The notes: generated by a model from the sequence alone, not told the origin. A DNA stretch of 8,064 nucleotides from Chloroflexi bacterium RBG_16_48_8 (GCA_001795115.1 MGNI01000225.1:17718-25781), one strand, 5' to 3'; positions 1 through 6,936 are shown, numbered from the stretch's first letter. Numbers and translations: made by a program.

Positions 1-57
1 AAAGATCCGGCGGCCTATTTGTCATTAACGGATAGTCTAAGTATTCGCCGCAAGTAA
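1..57 (+). CDS. rpsO: 30S ribosomal protein S15, 3' end only
   Basis: Reading frame 1 gives an 18-residue tail ending in SLTDSLSIRRK and a TAA stop at 55-57; the gene begins outside the window. S15 binds 16S rRNA in the small-subunit platform and ends in a basic helix with the pattern K-D-x-x-x-Y-x-x-L-x-x-x-L-x-[IL]-R-[RK]. The visible residues match it (KDPAAY, then L, L, IRRK). The call is strengthened by the next gene being pnp, because rpsO-pnp is one of the most conserved gene pairs in bacteria. Only the tail is visible, so the identification rests on this short match plus context. Confidence 0.9.
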   Translation, partial: KDPAAYLSLTDSLSIRRK

Positions 58-67
58 CCTGGTTTTA

Positions 68-98
68 TTCGAGCAATAATGCATCGAGGTCGCTCGAA
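68..98 (+). promoter_or_regulatory. Leader stem-loop 1 between rpsO and pnp
   Basis: TTCGAGC at 68-74 is perfectly complementary to GCTCGAA at 92-98, giving a 7-bp stem with a 17-nt loop. No T-run follows, so it is not an intrinsic terminator. In E. coli the rpsO-pnp spacer carries stem-loops cut by RNase III, through which PNPase represses its own synthesis. The position here suggests a similar processing site, but that is inference. Confidence 0.5.
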
Positions 99-107
99 GT
101 GTCTCGC

Positions 108-130
108 GGGCAGTCCTTGTATGACTGCCC
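108..130 (+). promoter_or_regulatory. Leader stem-loop 2 between rpsO and pnp
   Basis: GGGCAGTC at 108-115 pairs perfectly with GACTGCCC at 123-130, giving an 8-bp GC-rich stem with a 7-nt loop (116-122). It lies 9 bases after the first leader stem-loop and has no T-run after it. It is the strongest hairpin in the spacer and the best candidate for an RNase III cleavage or PNPase autoregulation element, by analogy with enterobacterial pnp leaders. It could also simply protect the 3' end of a processed rpsO transcript. Confidence 0.55.
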
Positions 131-171
131 ATCGTTCAATACAATATCCTATTAATCAAATTGCGTCCTGC

Positions 172-236
172 GAGTGGGTGAGGAATTGGAGACTGACCGT
201 CAAAGGGTCATCGGAACCTGAAGTTGATGGCCACTC
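172..236 (+). other. Possible folded domain in the pnp 5' leader
   Basis: GAGTGG at 172-177 can pair with CCACTC at 231-236. Inside this helix TGACC at 194-198 pairs with GGTCA at 206-210 around a 7-nt loop. The layout suggests a folded domain of about 65 nt directly before the pnp ribosome binding site. I recognise no known riboswitch consensus in it. Both helices are short, so the fold is tentative. Confidence 0.3.
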
Positions 237-268
237 CCCAGTCCCTAACCCCCCGCAAAGCCCGGCGC

Positions 269-274
269 GGAGGG
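269..274 (+). promoter_or_regulatory. pnp ribosome binding site
   Basis: GGAGGG at 269-274 sits 7 bases before the ATG at 282 and fixes that start. The preceding bases are GC-rich (CCGC at 253-256 could pair with GCGG at 267-270), so the site might be partly masked. Confidence 0.75.
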
Positions 275-281
275 AATTTTA

Positions 282-2486
282 ATGTCTGAAGAACAACAAT
301 TTAATACGATCGTAGGGGGTCAAACCATCACGATCGCCACAGGGAAGCTTGCTGGCCAAGCTGGAGGGGCGGTTACTGTCCGTCAGGCGGATACCGTTAT
401 GTTGGCTACAGCCACCATGAGCAATACACCAAGAGAAGGGATCGACTTCTTCCCACTTTCGGTCGATTACGAAGAGCGTCTCTACGCCGGTGGTCGGATT
501 CCAGGATCCTTTTTCCGTCGAGAAGGACGACCCTCGGAAGCTGCAATCATCACAGGCAGACTGACGGATCGCCCAATCAGACCCTTATTTCCACAGGATA
601 TGCGGAACGACGTTCAGGTGATCCTGTATGCCATTTCGTCTGATGGTGAAACACCCATTGATATCTTGGGTATTAATGGCGCCTCGGCAGCATTGATGAT
701 CTCGAACATCCCTTTCGGAGGTCCAGTTGGAGCTGTACGAATAGGACGCATTCATGGGGATTTCGTCATAAATCCAACCTACCAGCAGCTGAATGAGTCT
801 GATCTCGATTTGCGTGTAGCCGGAACACGTGATGCCGTTCTTATGGTTGAGTGTGGAGCCAATGAATTGGATGAAGCCGTTATGTTGGCTGCCCTTGAAA
901 TGGCTCATCGCGAGATACAGCCCTTAATCGATATTCAAGAGGAAATGAGAGCGAAAGTCGGAAAACCGAAATCCGATTATCCCGTTATTAGGTTGCCTGA
1001 GGAAGTTCTTCATTCTGTGGGTCATTGGCTCGGCAGTCGGATGAAAGATTTATTAGCTACCCCAAGAGATAAAGTTGAAATGGCTTTGGCTTACGAGGAT
1101 TTAGCTGCCGCAGCTGTTGAAGCATTAGAGACTGATGAATTGGATGAAACGACGATTAGAAGCGCAGTGAGTGAGATCCACAAGAAAGATGTCCGTGATC
1201 TCATACTGAACGAACGACGACGTATTGATGGCCGTGGTCCCAAGGATATCCGGGAAATCCGGGCGGAGGTTGATCTGAGTCCCCGAGCGCATGGATCAGG
1301 CCTTTTCTCCAGGGGAGAGACTCAGGTTCTCACTTTAGCGACTTTAGGTACTCCCCGTGAACGGCAAGAGTTAGATGGTCTTTCACCTGTGGAAGAAAAA
1401 CGCTATATGCACCATTACAATTTTCCACCGTTTTCTGTTGGTGAGACGGGCCCTCTGCGGGGTGCATCCAGAAGGGATGTGGGACATGGTGCTCTTGCAG
1501 AGCGAGCGTTAATCCCAGTTTTACCTCCAGAGGGGGAGTTCCCCTATGCCATGAGATTGGTTTCTGAGGTGCTCTCTTCCAATGGCTCCACATCCATGGC
1601 ATCGGTTTGCGGCTCTACTTTGGCCTTGCTGGATACCGGTGTTCCCATTCGAGAGCCTGTGGCTGGTATAGCTATGGGGCTGGTAAAGGATGGGGATAGA
1701 TACACTATCTTGACAGATATCCAAGGCATCGAGGATCATCTTGGGGATATGGATTTCAAGGTTGCAGGCACGAAGAACGGGATCACTGCCTTGCAGATGG
1801 ATATCAAGATCTCTGGTATCGCACAACCCATTCTTGCGGAAGCTTTGCAGCAAGCTTTGGAGGCCAGACTGTATATCCTTGAAAAAATCAGGGAGTGCAT
1901 GCCGGCCCCTCGTGCAGAATTGAAACCTCACGCCCCTCGGATGACGATTCTGAATGTGAATCCTGAGAAGATCGGCGCCATTATTGGTCCTGGCGGAAAA
2001 ACGATTCGCCATATCCAGGAGGAAACAGGTGTTCGGATCGATATCGAAGACGATGGCAGGATCTTTATCGCTGCAGTTGATGGTTTAAGCGCTGATCGTG
2101 CCAGAGAGATGATAGAGAGTTTGATCGAGGTGCCAGAAGTTGGCAGGATTTATACGGGTCGCGTCGTTCGCACAACAGATTTTGGCGCTTTTGTTGAAAT
2201 TCTCCCTAACATTGATGGTTTGGTTCACATCTCCCAATTGGATAGCATGCGCGTGCAGAGCGTGGAGGATGTGGCCCGTGTCGGGGAAGAGATTACCGTC
2301 ATGGTGACAAATATCGACTCGGAAGGGAAAGTCCGTCTCTCCCGTCAGGCGGTTTTAGAAGGCTGGACGGCAGAAGAAGCTATGGAACGTGATCGCCGCC
2401 CAAGTAGAAAACCAAGCATGGGCGGTCGCAACTCCAGACAAGGTGGGAAAAGCCGGACAGGGCGCGGTTCTGGATCAGATCGATAA
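282..2486 (+). CDS. pnp: Polyribonucleotide nucleotidyltransferase (PNPase)
   Basis: Phosphorolytic 3'-to-5' exoribonuclease that converts RNA to nucleoside diphosphates, or adds tails in the reverse reaction. It normally acts as a cytoplasmic homotrimer in mRNA turnover. The 734 residues show the full domain order: first RNase PH core (about 13-144), helical linker (about 233-315), second RNase PH core (about 320-530), KH (about 553-617) and S1 (about 620-692). Visible landmarks are the RNA-contacting FFRREGR loop (77-83), SSNGS (432-436) in the phosphate-binding region, the catalytic D485/D491/K493 cluster within DHLGDMDFK, and the KH GPGG loop (569-572). The S1 domain is intact (TDFGAFVEI, then GLVHISQL). 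Residues 698-734 form a basic tail rich in Arg, Gly and Ser. The start is set by GGAGGG 7 bases upstream. Length is typical of the family and no catalytic residue is missing. The gene follows rpsO as in many bacteria. Confidence 0.98.
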   Translation: MSEEQQFNTIVGGQTITIATGKLAGQAGGAVTVRQADTVMLATATMSNTPREGIDFFPLSVDYEERLYAGGRIPGSFFRREGRPSEAAIITGRLTDRPIRPLFPQDMRNDVQVILYAISSDGETPIDILGINGASAALMISNIPFGGPVGAVRIGRIHGDFVINPTYQQLNESDLDLRVAGTRDAVLMVECGANELDEAVMLAALEMAHREIQPLIDIQEEMRAKVGKPKSDYPVIRLPEEVLHSVGHWLGSRMKDLLATPRDKVEMALAYEDLAAAAVEALETDELDETTIRSAVSEIHKKDVRDLILNERRRIDGRGPKDIREIRAEVDLSPRAHGSGLFSRGETQVLTLATLGTPRERQELDGLSPVEEKRYMHHYNFPPFSVGETGPLRGASRRDVGHGALAERALIPVLPPEGEFPYAMRLVSEVLSSNGSTSMASVCGSTLALLDTGVPIREPVAGIAMGLVKDGDRYTILTDIQGIEDHLGDMDFKVAGTKNGITALQMDIKISGIAQPILAEALQQALEARLYILEKIRECMPAPRAELKPHAPRMTILNVNPEKIGAIIGPGGKTIRHIQEETGVRIDIEDDGRIFIAAVDGLSADRAREMIESLIEVPEVGRIYTGRVVRTTDFGAFVEILPNIDGLVHISQLDSMRVQSVEDVARVGEEITVMVTNIDSEGKVRLSRQAVLEGWTAEEAMERDRRPSRKPSMGGRNSRQGGKSRTGRGSGSDR

Positions 2487-2553
2487 AAATCTGAAGATTG
2501 AAAAAATTAAGTCTCTCGTCTAGCACATCATCCATTATTTTGTGGATTACGTC

Positions 2554-2573
2554 AAAGGGCGAGAGTCCTTTTT
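2554..2573 (+). terminator. Weak intrinsic terminator candidate after pnp
   Basis: AAAGG at 2554-2558 pairs with CCTTT at 2567-2571, extendable by one G-T pair, and a run of five T (2569-2573) overlaps the 3' arm. CTCTCG at 2513-2518 could instead pair with CGAGAG at 2560-2565, which spans the loop and would compete with this hairpin. It is the only terminator-like element in the 505-base gap after pnp. The stem is short, so confidence is low. Confidence 0.35.
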
Positions 2574-2731
2574 AAGGCAATGATCTCCTCCGAGAGTCTC
2601 GATCTTTTGGAACTTGGTCGCATCAAGAACGAGTAAGGGGTAAACAGGGGGCAGGGAGTACTTGATCTGTTAATTCGTTAATGAGTGATGAGTATTATGT
2701 GTTTGGGGATCAAGGATAATTTCGTCGGGGA

Positions 2732-2793
2732 ATAAGTTGATAAGGCGATGGGTAGATCAGGCAATGTTGACCGCGGAATGAGTTGACTGGTTG
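2732..2793 (+). repeat. Degenerate 8-base tandem repeat, left array
   Basis: Five consecutive octamers can be read at 2732-2771: ATAAGTTG, ATAAGGCG, ATGGGTAG, ATCAGGCA, ATGTTGAC. After a 6-base break come ATGAGTTG and ACTGGTTG (2778-2793). The rough unit is AT-R-R-G-K-N-G. Bases 2671-2710 may hold more decayed units. No coding signal is present. The array is the reverse-orientation partner of the one at 2822-2877. Confidence 0.45.
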
Positions 2794-2821
2794 CCCCATC
2801 ACTTCTGGCCTCATTGATCCA

Positions 2822-2877
2822 TTACTGATTGACCTACTGACAAATCGCCTTATTCACTTATTGAGTTATTTACTAAT
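2822..2877 (+). repeat. Degenerate 8-base tandem repeat, right (inverted) array
   Basis: Seven back-to-back octamers: TTACTGAT, TGACCTAC, TGACAAAT, CGCCTTAT, TCACTTAT, TGAGTTAT, TTACTAAT. The approximate unit is T-K-A-C-Y-T-A-T. The unit is the reverse complement of the type seen in the left array. Bases 2844-2862 match the reverse complement of 2731-2749 at 17 of 19 positions, so the two arrays can form a large imperfect cruciform or RNA hairpin. Confidence 0.5.
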
Positions 2878-2956
2878 CCCTGGCCCATTGATCCTTGGTC
2901 GACTTCTCCTCCATACCAGATGGTTAAATATTCAAGGGGCGGAACCCTCTTTTGTG

Positions 2957-2985
2957 TTGTTCTCTAAGGTTGAGTTGGATACAAT
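2957..2985 (+). promoter_or_regulatory. Candidate sigma-70-type promoter for the permease operon
   Basis: TTGTTC at 2957-2962 and TACAAT at 2980-2985 are separated by 17 bases. The expected transcription start falls at about 2992, the A of the first permease ATG. No Shine-Dalgarno sequence is seen before that ATG, which would fit a leaderless mRNA. The -35 box is a poor match. Confidence 0.35.
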
Positions 2986-2991
2986 CAAGCT

Positions 2992-4116
2992 ATGTTCAGG
3001 AAGCAGAAAAGCCTTCAATGGTCCCCAACCGCGAAGCTTCTCATAAGCACGGTTCTCCTGGTCATTGGCGCGACCTTGCTTGTACGGTTTAGTGAAGTTA
3101 TCCCGCCCTTGATCGTGGCTTGTATCCTGGCATTCATCCTTTCTCCCATTGCTGGACGAATCGAAAAACGATTGCAGATTAAGCGAGATTGGGCGACTTT
3201 GATTGTTTATGTCTTGCTAATCGGCATTGTCGCTCTTGTCCCGATTCTAATCGTGCCTATCTTAGTCGATCAATTTGGTCGTCTAAATGTGAATATTCAG
3301 GAGATTATATTCACGGTTGAGAACTTTCTGGGAAGAGAAATTGTTCTCGGTGACTTATCGATTGATCTTGCTGGAATTTTCGACCAGATTGCTGGATCCC
3401 TACAGAACTTAATAGAACCCTATCTTGGGCAAACCTTGGGAATCGCATTTGAGGTCATTGGCTCAGCTGTATGGGCGGTTTTTATCATCGTTATCTCTTT
3501 TTATCTGGTTAAGGATGGCGCCCGATTTTGGCGATGGTTTGAAGGACTTGTTCCTCCCATGTATCTCAGAGATTATCTTCTTTTGAGGGGGGAAATCTAC
3601 ATCATCTGGAGCTCCTTTTTCCGGGGTCAGTTGATCTTAGCATTGGTTGTCTCAATCCTATTTGTTATTGTGGGATTCATCATCGGCATTCCCTATACAA
3701 TCGCGATGGCTGTTTTCGCTGGTTTGATGGAATTCATCCCCAGTATTGGGCACGGCCTTTGGCTATTTGTGGCTTCTTTGCTTGTCTTCTTCCAGGGATC
3801 AACGTGGCTTCCTCTTCAGAATTGGTTGGTCATGGTCATTTTGATCGGTTTACACCTTGTCTTCGGACAGGTCGATTTGAATTATCTCATCCCTCGTATT
3901 ATCGGTCGAAGAGTGCACTTGCATCCCCTTGTTGTTATTTTAGGTATTATTGTTGGCGCTCTCCTGGCAGGCGTATTGGGCGTTGTACTTGCGGCGCCAA
4001 CCATCTCTAGTATTCGTGTCATAGGGCGATATGTATATGCACGACTCTTTGATTTGGAACCCTATCCGATCCATGAGGAAACAATAGCGGAGCATGAGAA
4101 TGACGGAATCGAATGA
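2992..4116 (+). CDS. AI-2E family permease, paralog 1
   Basis: A 374-residue integral membrane protein of the AI-2E/PerM family (PF01594), whose members include TqsA and YdiK. Family roles range from signal or small-molecule export to ion antiport, so the substrate is unassigned. Hydrophobic segments are visible at about 16-32, 36-54, 68-92 and 153-173, then a block from about 212 to 337. Between them lies a polar stretch (about 93-150). Family landmarks are FFRGQL (209-214), MEFIPSIGHG (246-255), HLHPLVV (309-315) and LLAGVLGVVLAAP (324-336). The residue after SIG is His254, where most relatives, and both downstream paralogs, have Pro. The N-terminus starts right before the first membrane helix, which fits the ATG chosen, although no ribosome binding site precedes it. 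It is the first gene of an overlapping three-gene operon and ends 17 bases inside the next gene. Confidence 0.9.
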   Translation: MFRKQKSLQWSPTAKLLISTVLLVIGATLLVRFSEVIPPLIVACILAFILSPIAGRIEKRLQIKRDWATLIVYVLLIGIVALVPILIVPILVDQFGRLNVNIQEIIFTVENFLGREIVLGDLSIDLAGIFDQIAGSLQNLIEPYLGQTLGIAFEVIGSAVWAVFIIVISFYLVKDGARFWRWFEGLVPPMYLRDYLLLRGEIYIIWSSFFRGQLILALVVSILFVIVGFIIGIPYTIAMAVFAGLMEFIPSIGHGLWLFVASLLVFFQGSTWLPLQNWLVMVILIGLHLVFGQVDLNYLIPRIIGRRVHLHPLVVILGIIVGALLAGVLGVVLAAPTISSIRVIGRYVYARLFDLEPYPIHEETIAEHENDGIE

Positions 4117-5314
4117 ATTGAAATCACCCCCTTGGCAGCCGGGTACTCGCTTGATAGCAGGAGTGGTCTTGCTTATCTTCATAAGTTGGTTACTGTACAG
4201 CCTCCGCCAACTGGTAGCTCCAGCGATCTTGGCATTGTTTCTGGCTTATCTGCTCCATCCTCTCATAGCAAAATTGGTTGAGTGGACACGGATGCCTCGT
4301 TGGCTGTCCGTTCTCATTATTTACATTCTTTTAATCGTATTGATGATGGGCGCCACAACCGGGTTAGGATTAGCCATCTCACAGCAGTTGACTGGTTTAG
4401 TAGAGGATTTGGTAGCTCTATCCAATCAACTTCCAGCCCAATTAGAAGAGCTTCAAAGGCAAGTGATCCATGTTGGTCCATGGACCATAGATCTGAATCG
4501 AATAAACCTTGCTCCAGTTATTGAGCAATTAAGCTCAGCCATTCAACCTTTTCTGTTGGGGACTGGGACGGTGCTTGCCTCTGTCGCGGGAATAGCCGCC
4601 TCCGCAGTTGGAGTCTTTCTATTGGTTCTTGTCATTGGCTTCTATCTTCTTTTGGATTTCGATAAGCTCAAAGGTACCCTTATGGGACTCGTGCCAGAAA
4701 GCTATGTTAAAGATATTGAACATCTGATGGAGGAAACAGGAAAGGTATGGCAGGGATTTGTGAGGGGGCAGCTAGTCTTAGGCGTAGTTATCGGATCGGT
4801 CGTTGGAGTGGCGCTTACCATCTTAGGTGTAAGGTTCGCATTAGGACTGGCTTTGATCGCGGGCTTATTGGAATTCGTGCCCATTTTTGGGCCTATTCTC
4901 TCAGGGTTTATTGCTTGCTTGGTGGCGTTTTTTCAAGGAGGAAATTGGTTAGGCTTGACCCCGCTCGCATACACTTTATTGATATTATTGATCTTCACCA
5001 TCGTTCAGCAAGTGGAAAATAGCATCCTTGTTCCCAAGATCATTGGGCACCATCTCAACCTTCATCCATTGATTGTTTTACTGGCTGTGTTAGCTGGGGG
5101 TATTTTAGCCGGCTTTTTGGGTATCCTGCTTGCTGCACCCTTTGTTGCTACTTTACGCATCTGGTTGGGTTATCTCTATCGAAAGATTGTAGGATTAGGG
5201 ACGGAACCCGGACCAATACTGGTGACACCTCCAAAGAAGGAGGCACCTGCAATATTATTGCGAATTCGTAACTGGTTTCATCATCTTAGAATTGGAAAGG
5301 AAACCGATAGATGA
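4100..5314 (+). CDS. AI-2E family permease, paralog 2
   Basis: A 404-residue polytopic membrane protein of the AI-2E family. I place the start at ATG 4100 because GGAG at 4089-4092 lies 7 bases upstream; the in-frame ATG at 4094 would leave only one base and add two residues (406). Numbering from 4100, hydrophobic spans are visible at about 18-35, 38-56, 68-92 and 158-185, with a further cluster from about 222 to 350. Signatures are FVRGQL (220-225), LEFVPIFGP (257-265), LNLHPLIV (319-326) and a Gly/Ala-rich ILAGFLGILLAAP segment (335-347). It keeps the usual E-F-x-P-x-x-G-P motif, unlike its two neighbours. The polar region before the fourth span carries GPWTIDLNRINL (126-137), matched at the same place in paralog 3 by GPWSVDLSQFNL. 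It overlaps paralog 1 by 17 bases and shares ATGA with paralog 3, so translation is probably coupled. The substrate is unknown. Confidence 0.9.
   Translation: MTESNELKSPPWQPGTRLIAGVVLLIFISWLLYSLRQLVAPAILALFLAYLLHPLIAKLVEWTRMPRWLSVLIIYILLIVLMMGATTGLGLAISQQLTGLVEDLVALSNQLPAQLEELQRQVIHVGPWTIDLNRINLAPVIEQLSSAIQPFLLGTGTVLASVAGIAASAVGVFLLVLVIGFYLLLDFDKLKGTLMGLVPESYVKDIEHLMEETGKVWQGFVRGQLVLGVVIGSVVGVALTILGVRFALGLALIAGLLEFVPIFGPILSGFIACLVAFFQGGNWLGLTPLAYTLLILLIFTIVQQVENSILVPKIIGHHLNLHPLIVLLAVLAGGILAGFLGILLAAPFVATLRIWLGYLYRKIVGLGTEPGPILVTPPKKEAPAILLRIRNWFHHLRIGKETDR
5296..5301 (+). promoter_or_regulatory. Ribosome binding site of permease paralog 3
   Basis: AAAGGA at 5296-5301 lies 9 bases before ATG 5311, inside the end of paralog 2. 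Together with the ATGA stop/start overlap it supports 5311 as the start. Confidence 0.6.
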
Positions 5315-6537
5315 GCCTCAATCACCTATCTCCTGAATCCTCCCCTCCTTGGTCGAGCATAACCAAGGCTCTGTTTGGGTTATTTGGGCTAGCACTCCTT
5401 GGATTTTTGCTGGTTAGATTCAGAACCATAGTGAGTATGATTCTGTTATCGCTGATCTTGACATTTCTAATCACGCCTTTTATCCGTTGGTTGCATATTC
5501 GTGCTCGATTGTCTTGGACAGTCGCAACAAACATTTGTTTTCTGTTTATCATCATGCTGATACTGATAGCATCAACGGCAACGGGATTTGTTGCCGTACA
5601 ACAGCTACAAGCTCTCTTTCAAGGGACGCAAAAATTTTTCCTTGATTTATCCGAACAACTTGAAGATGCCAGTAACCTGTTGGTTAAACTCGGACCCTGG
5701 AGCGTTGATCTTTCGCAGTTTAATCTTGGTACACCTTTTGAACAAGCCCTGACTTATATCGAATTGATCCTGGGACAAGCCAGTACAATCATCGCAAACC
5801 TGGCGACAATTGCTGTTGAAACAATTGTACGTCTTGTGTTCATCATCGCCGTCGCTTATTTTCTATCGATTGATAACAAGAGGATTAGACAGGCCTGGAA
5901 TCAACTTTCTATTCCTGGGTATGAAGCTGATTTACATCGATTGCGCAATGCGCTTTCTCAATTGTGGAATGCTTTTCTCCGAGGACAACTTATTGTTGTC
6001 ACAATAACCGGTTTGCTCACATGGCTTCTTATGTCCATCTTGGGCGTACGTTTTTCCCTTGGGATTGGTGTCTTAGGAGGCATTGCTAAATTTGTCCCAA
6101 TTGTTGGCCCTACAACTGCGGGTGCACTGGCAGCAGTAGTTGCTCTTCTACAACCTTCAAATTGGCTCAATCTTACATCTTTGGCTCATGCCATCCTGGT
6201 TGTGATTTGTGTGATCTTGTTGGATCAAACGATTGATTATGTGATTATTCCAAAGATCATGGGTACTTCCCTCAATCTTCATCCAGTCATCATCATTGTT
6301 GGAGCGCTCTTAGGAGCGACTTTAGCAGGAATTTTAGGCCTTCTTTTATCTGCTCCTGCTATGGCTACCCTTATCCTGTTAGGCAAATACATTTACCGAA
6401 AGATGATCGACCACTCTCCTTGGGATCCTCCCATCGATGCATTACCTGAGATCAGAGAAAGGACACTGGGGAGATTTCTCCGAAGAAGAATGGAAAGTAC
6501 AAAGGTACAGGATGAAGAAAGGGTGAATGGTGAATAG
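5311..6537 (+). CDS. AI-2E family permease, paralog 3
   Basis: A 408-residue polytopic membrane protein of the AI-2E family and last gene of the permease operon. Its ATG overlaps the TGA of paralog 2 (ATGA). Family landmarks are FLRGQL (222-227), AKFVPIVGP (259-267), LNLHPVII (321-328) and ATLAGILGLLLSAP (336-349). Counting paralog 2 from its upstream ATG, RGQL, the GPW segment, NW and LNLHP fall at identical residue numbers in the two proteins, so they align essentially without gaps and probably arose by tandem duplication. One oddity is Lys260 where paralogs 1 and 2 and most of the family have Glu before F-[IV]-P. The C-terminal tail (about 370-408) is hydrophilic and highly charged, and probably cytoplasmic. 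The substrate is unknown; a role in heteromeric assembly with the other two is inference. Confidence 0.9.
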   Translation: MSLNHLSPESSPPWSSITKALFGLFGLALLGFLLVRFRTIVSMILLSLILTFLITPFIRWLHIRARLSWTVATNICFLFIIMLILIASTATGFVAVQQLQALFQGTQKFFLDLSEQLEDASNLLVKLGPWSVDLSQFNLGTPFEQALTYIELILGQASTIIANLATIAVETIVRLVFIIAVAYFLSIDNKRIRQAWNQLSIPGYEADLHRLRNALSQLWNAFLRGQLIVVTITGLLTWLLMSILGVRFSLGIGVLGGIAKFVPIVGPTTAGALAAVVALLQPSNWLNLTSLAHAILVVICVILLDQTIDYVIIPKIMGTSLNLHPVIIIVGALLGATLAGILGLLLSAPAMATLILLGKYIYRKMIDHSPWDPPIDALPEIRERTLGRFLRRRMESTKVQDEERVNGE

Positions 6538-6578
6538 AGCGAGCCTCTCTTTATTGGTAATCAGGATCGCTTGAGTTT

Positions 6579-6584
6579 TATAAT
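6579..6584 (+). promoter_or_regulatory. Possible -10 element upstream of the small gene
   Basis: A perfect TATAAT lies at 6579-6584; TTGGTA at 6554-6559 could be a -35 with a long 19-base spacer. A second TATAAT at 6648-6653, also preceded by TTGAG, has no -35 at normal spacing. Either could serve the 59-residue gene at 6723, and AT-rich chance matches cannot be excluded. Confidence 0.25.
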
Positions 6585-6587
6585 ACC

Positions 6588-6604
6588 GATCCGCCTGACG
6601 GATC
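6588..6604 (+). repeat. Short palindromic hairpin after the permease operon
   Basis: GATCCG at 6588-6593 pairs with CGGATC at 6599-6604 around a 5-nt loop. No T-run follows, so it is not a clear terminator; it may protect the 3' end of the operon mRNA. Its right arm with part of the loop (CTGACGGATC, 6595-6604) recurs inverted at 7037-7046. Confidence 0.4.
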
Positions 6605-6722
6605 ATCTATAGGATAATCTCGTGAAAAGGCATGAATAAGACTTGAGTATAATGACATGTCTTGTCTAAACCCAGAACAGTATCCATCTTGAATACAAAA
6701 AAATGACTGAAAGGAACAATTC

Positions 6723-6902
6723 ATGAGCGAGGAACCCACAATCAGCACTTCAACAATCGCAGAGACAGCAAATTATTTGGTCTGGAGAGCGGATGAAGCA
6801 GATGATGAGTCGACTTACCACCTCGAATTAGGCTCCGTTACGGTTCATTTTTTCTTAGAAGAGTGGCAAGAATTCTTGGAGCTCGTCAAATTGTTGACTT
6901 GA
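6723..6902 (+). CDS. Conserved-looking 59-residue acidic protein of unknown function
   Basis: ATG at 6723 is preceded by AAGGA (6711-6715) with 7-base spacing, a better site than those of some larger genes here; the TGA is at 6900-6902. The 59-residue product has a polar Ser/Thr-rich start (about 1-15), then NYLVWRADEADDESTYHLEL (17-36) and an amphipathic, aromatic stretch with FFLEEWQEF (42-50). It is strongly acidic, with no signal peptide or membrane helix, so a small cytoplasmic protein of beta strands followed by a helix is likely. I have the impression that similar short proteins occur in Chloroflexota but cannot verify it, and I know of no function. It stands alone between the permease operon and a long non-coding region, and a hairpin follows it. 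Confidence 0.75.
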   Translation: MSEEPTISTSTIAETANYLVWRADEADDESTYHLELGSVTVHFFLEEWQEFLELVKLLT

Positions 6903-6936
6903 AAGATAAGGTTCTACTTAAGGTTTTAAAGTGACA

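Noticed and set aside
79..282. A 67-codon open frame whose TAA overlaps the pnp ATG (TAATG), looking like a coupled leader peptide
   Set aside because: No ribosome binding site at its ATG, the composition is not protein-like, and it runs through the pnp leader stem-loop at 108-130. The overlap with the pnp start is probably chance.
1521..2012. A long antisense frame (163 codons) inside pnp
   Set aside because: It is a shadow of the PNPase coding strand; the sense frame is fully explained by a conserved enzyme and the antisense product resembles nothing.
2783..3046. Open frame across the octamer repeats into the first permease
   Set aside because: Its translation is low-complexity Leu/Ile repeats produced by the 8-base array, and it overlaps the real permease start in another frame.
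6588..6604. Intrinsic terminator of the permease operon
   Set aside because: The palindrome is good but no T-run follows, so it was kept only as a hairpin.
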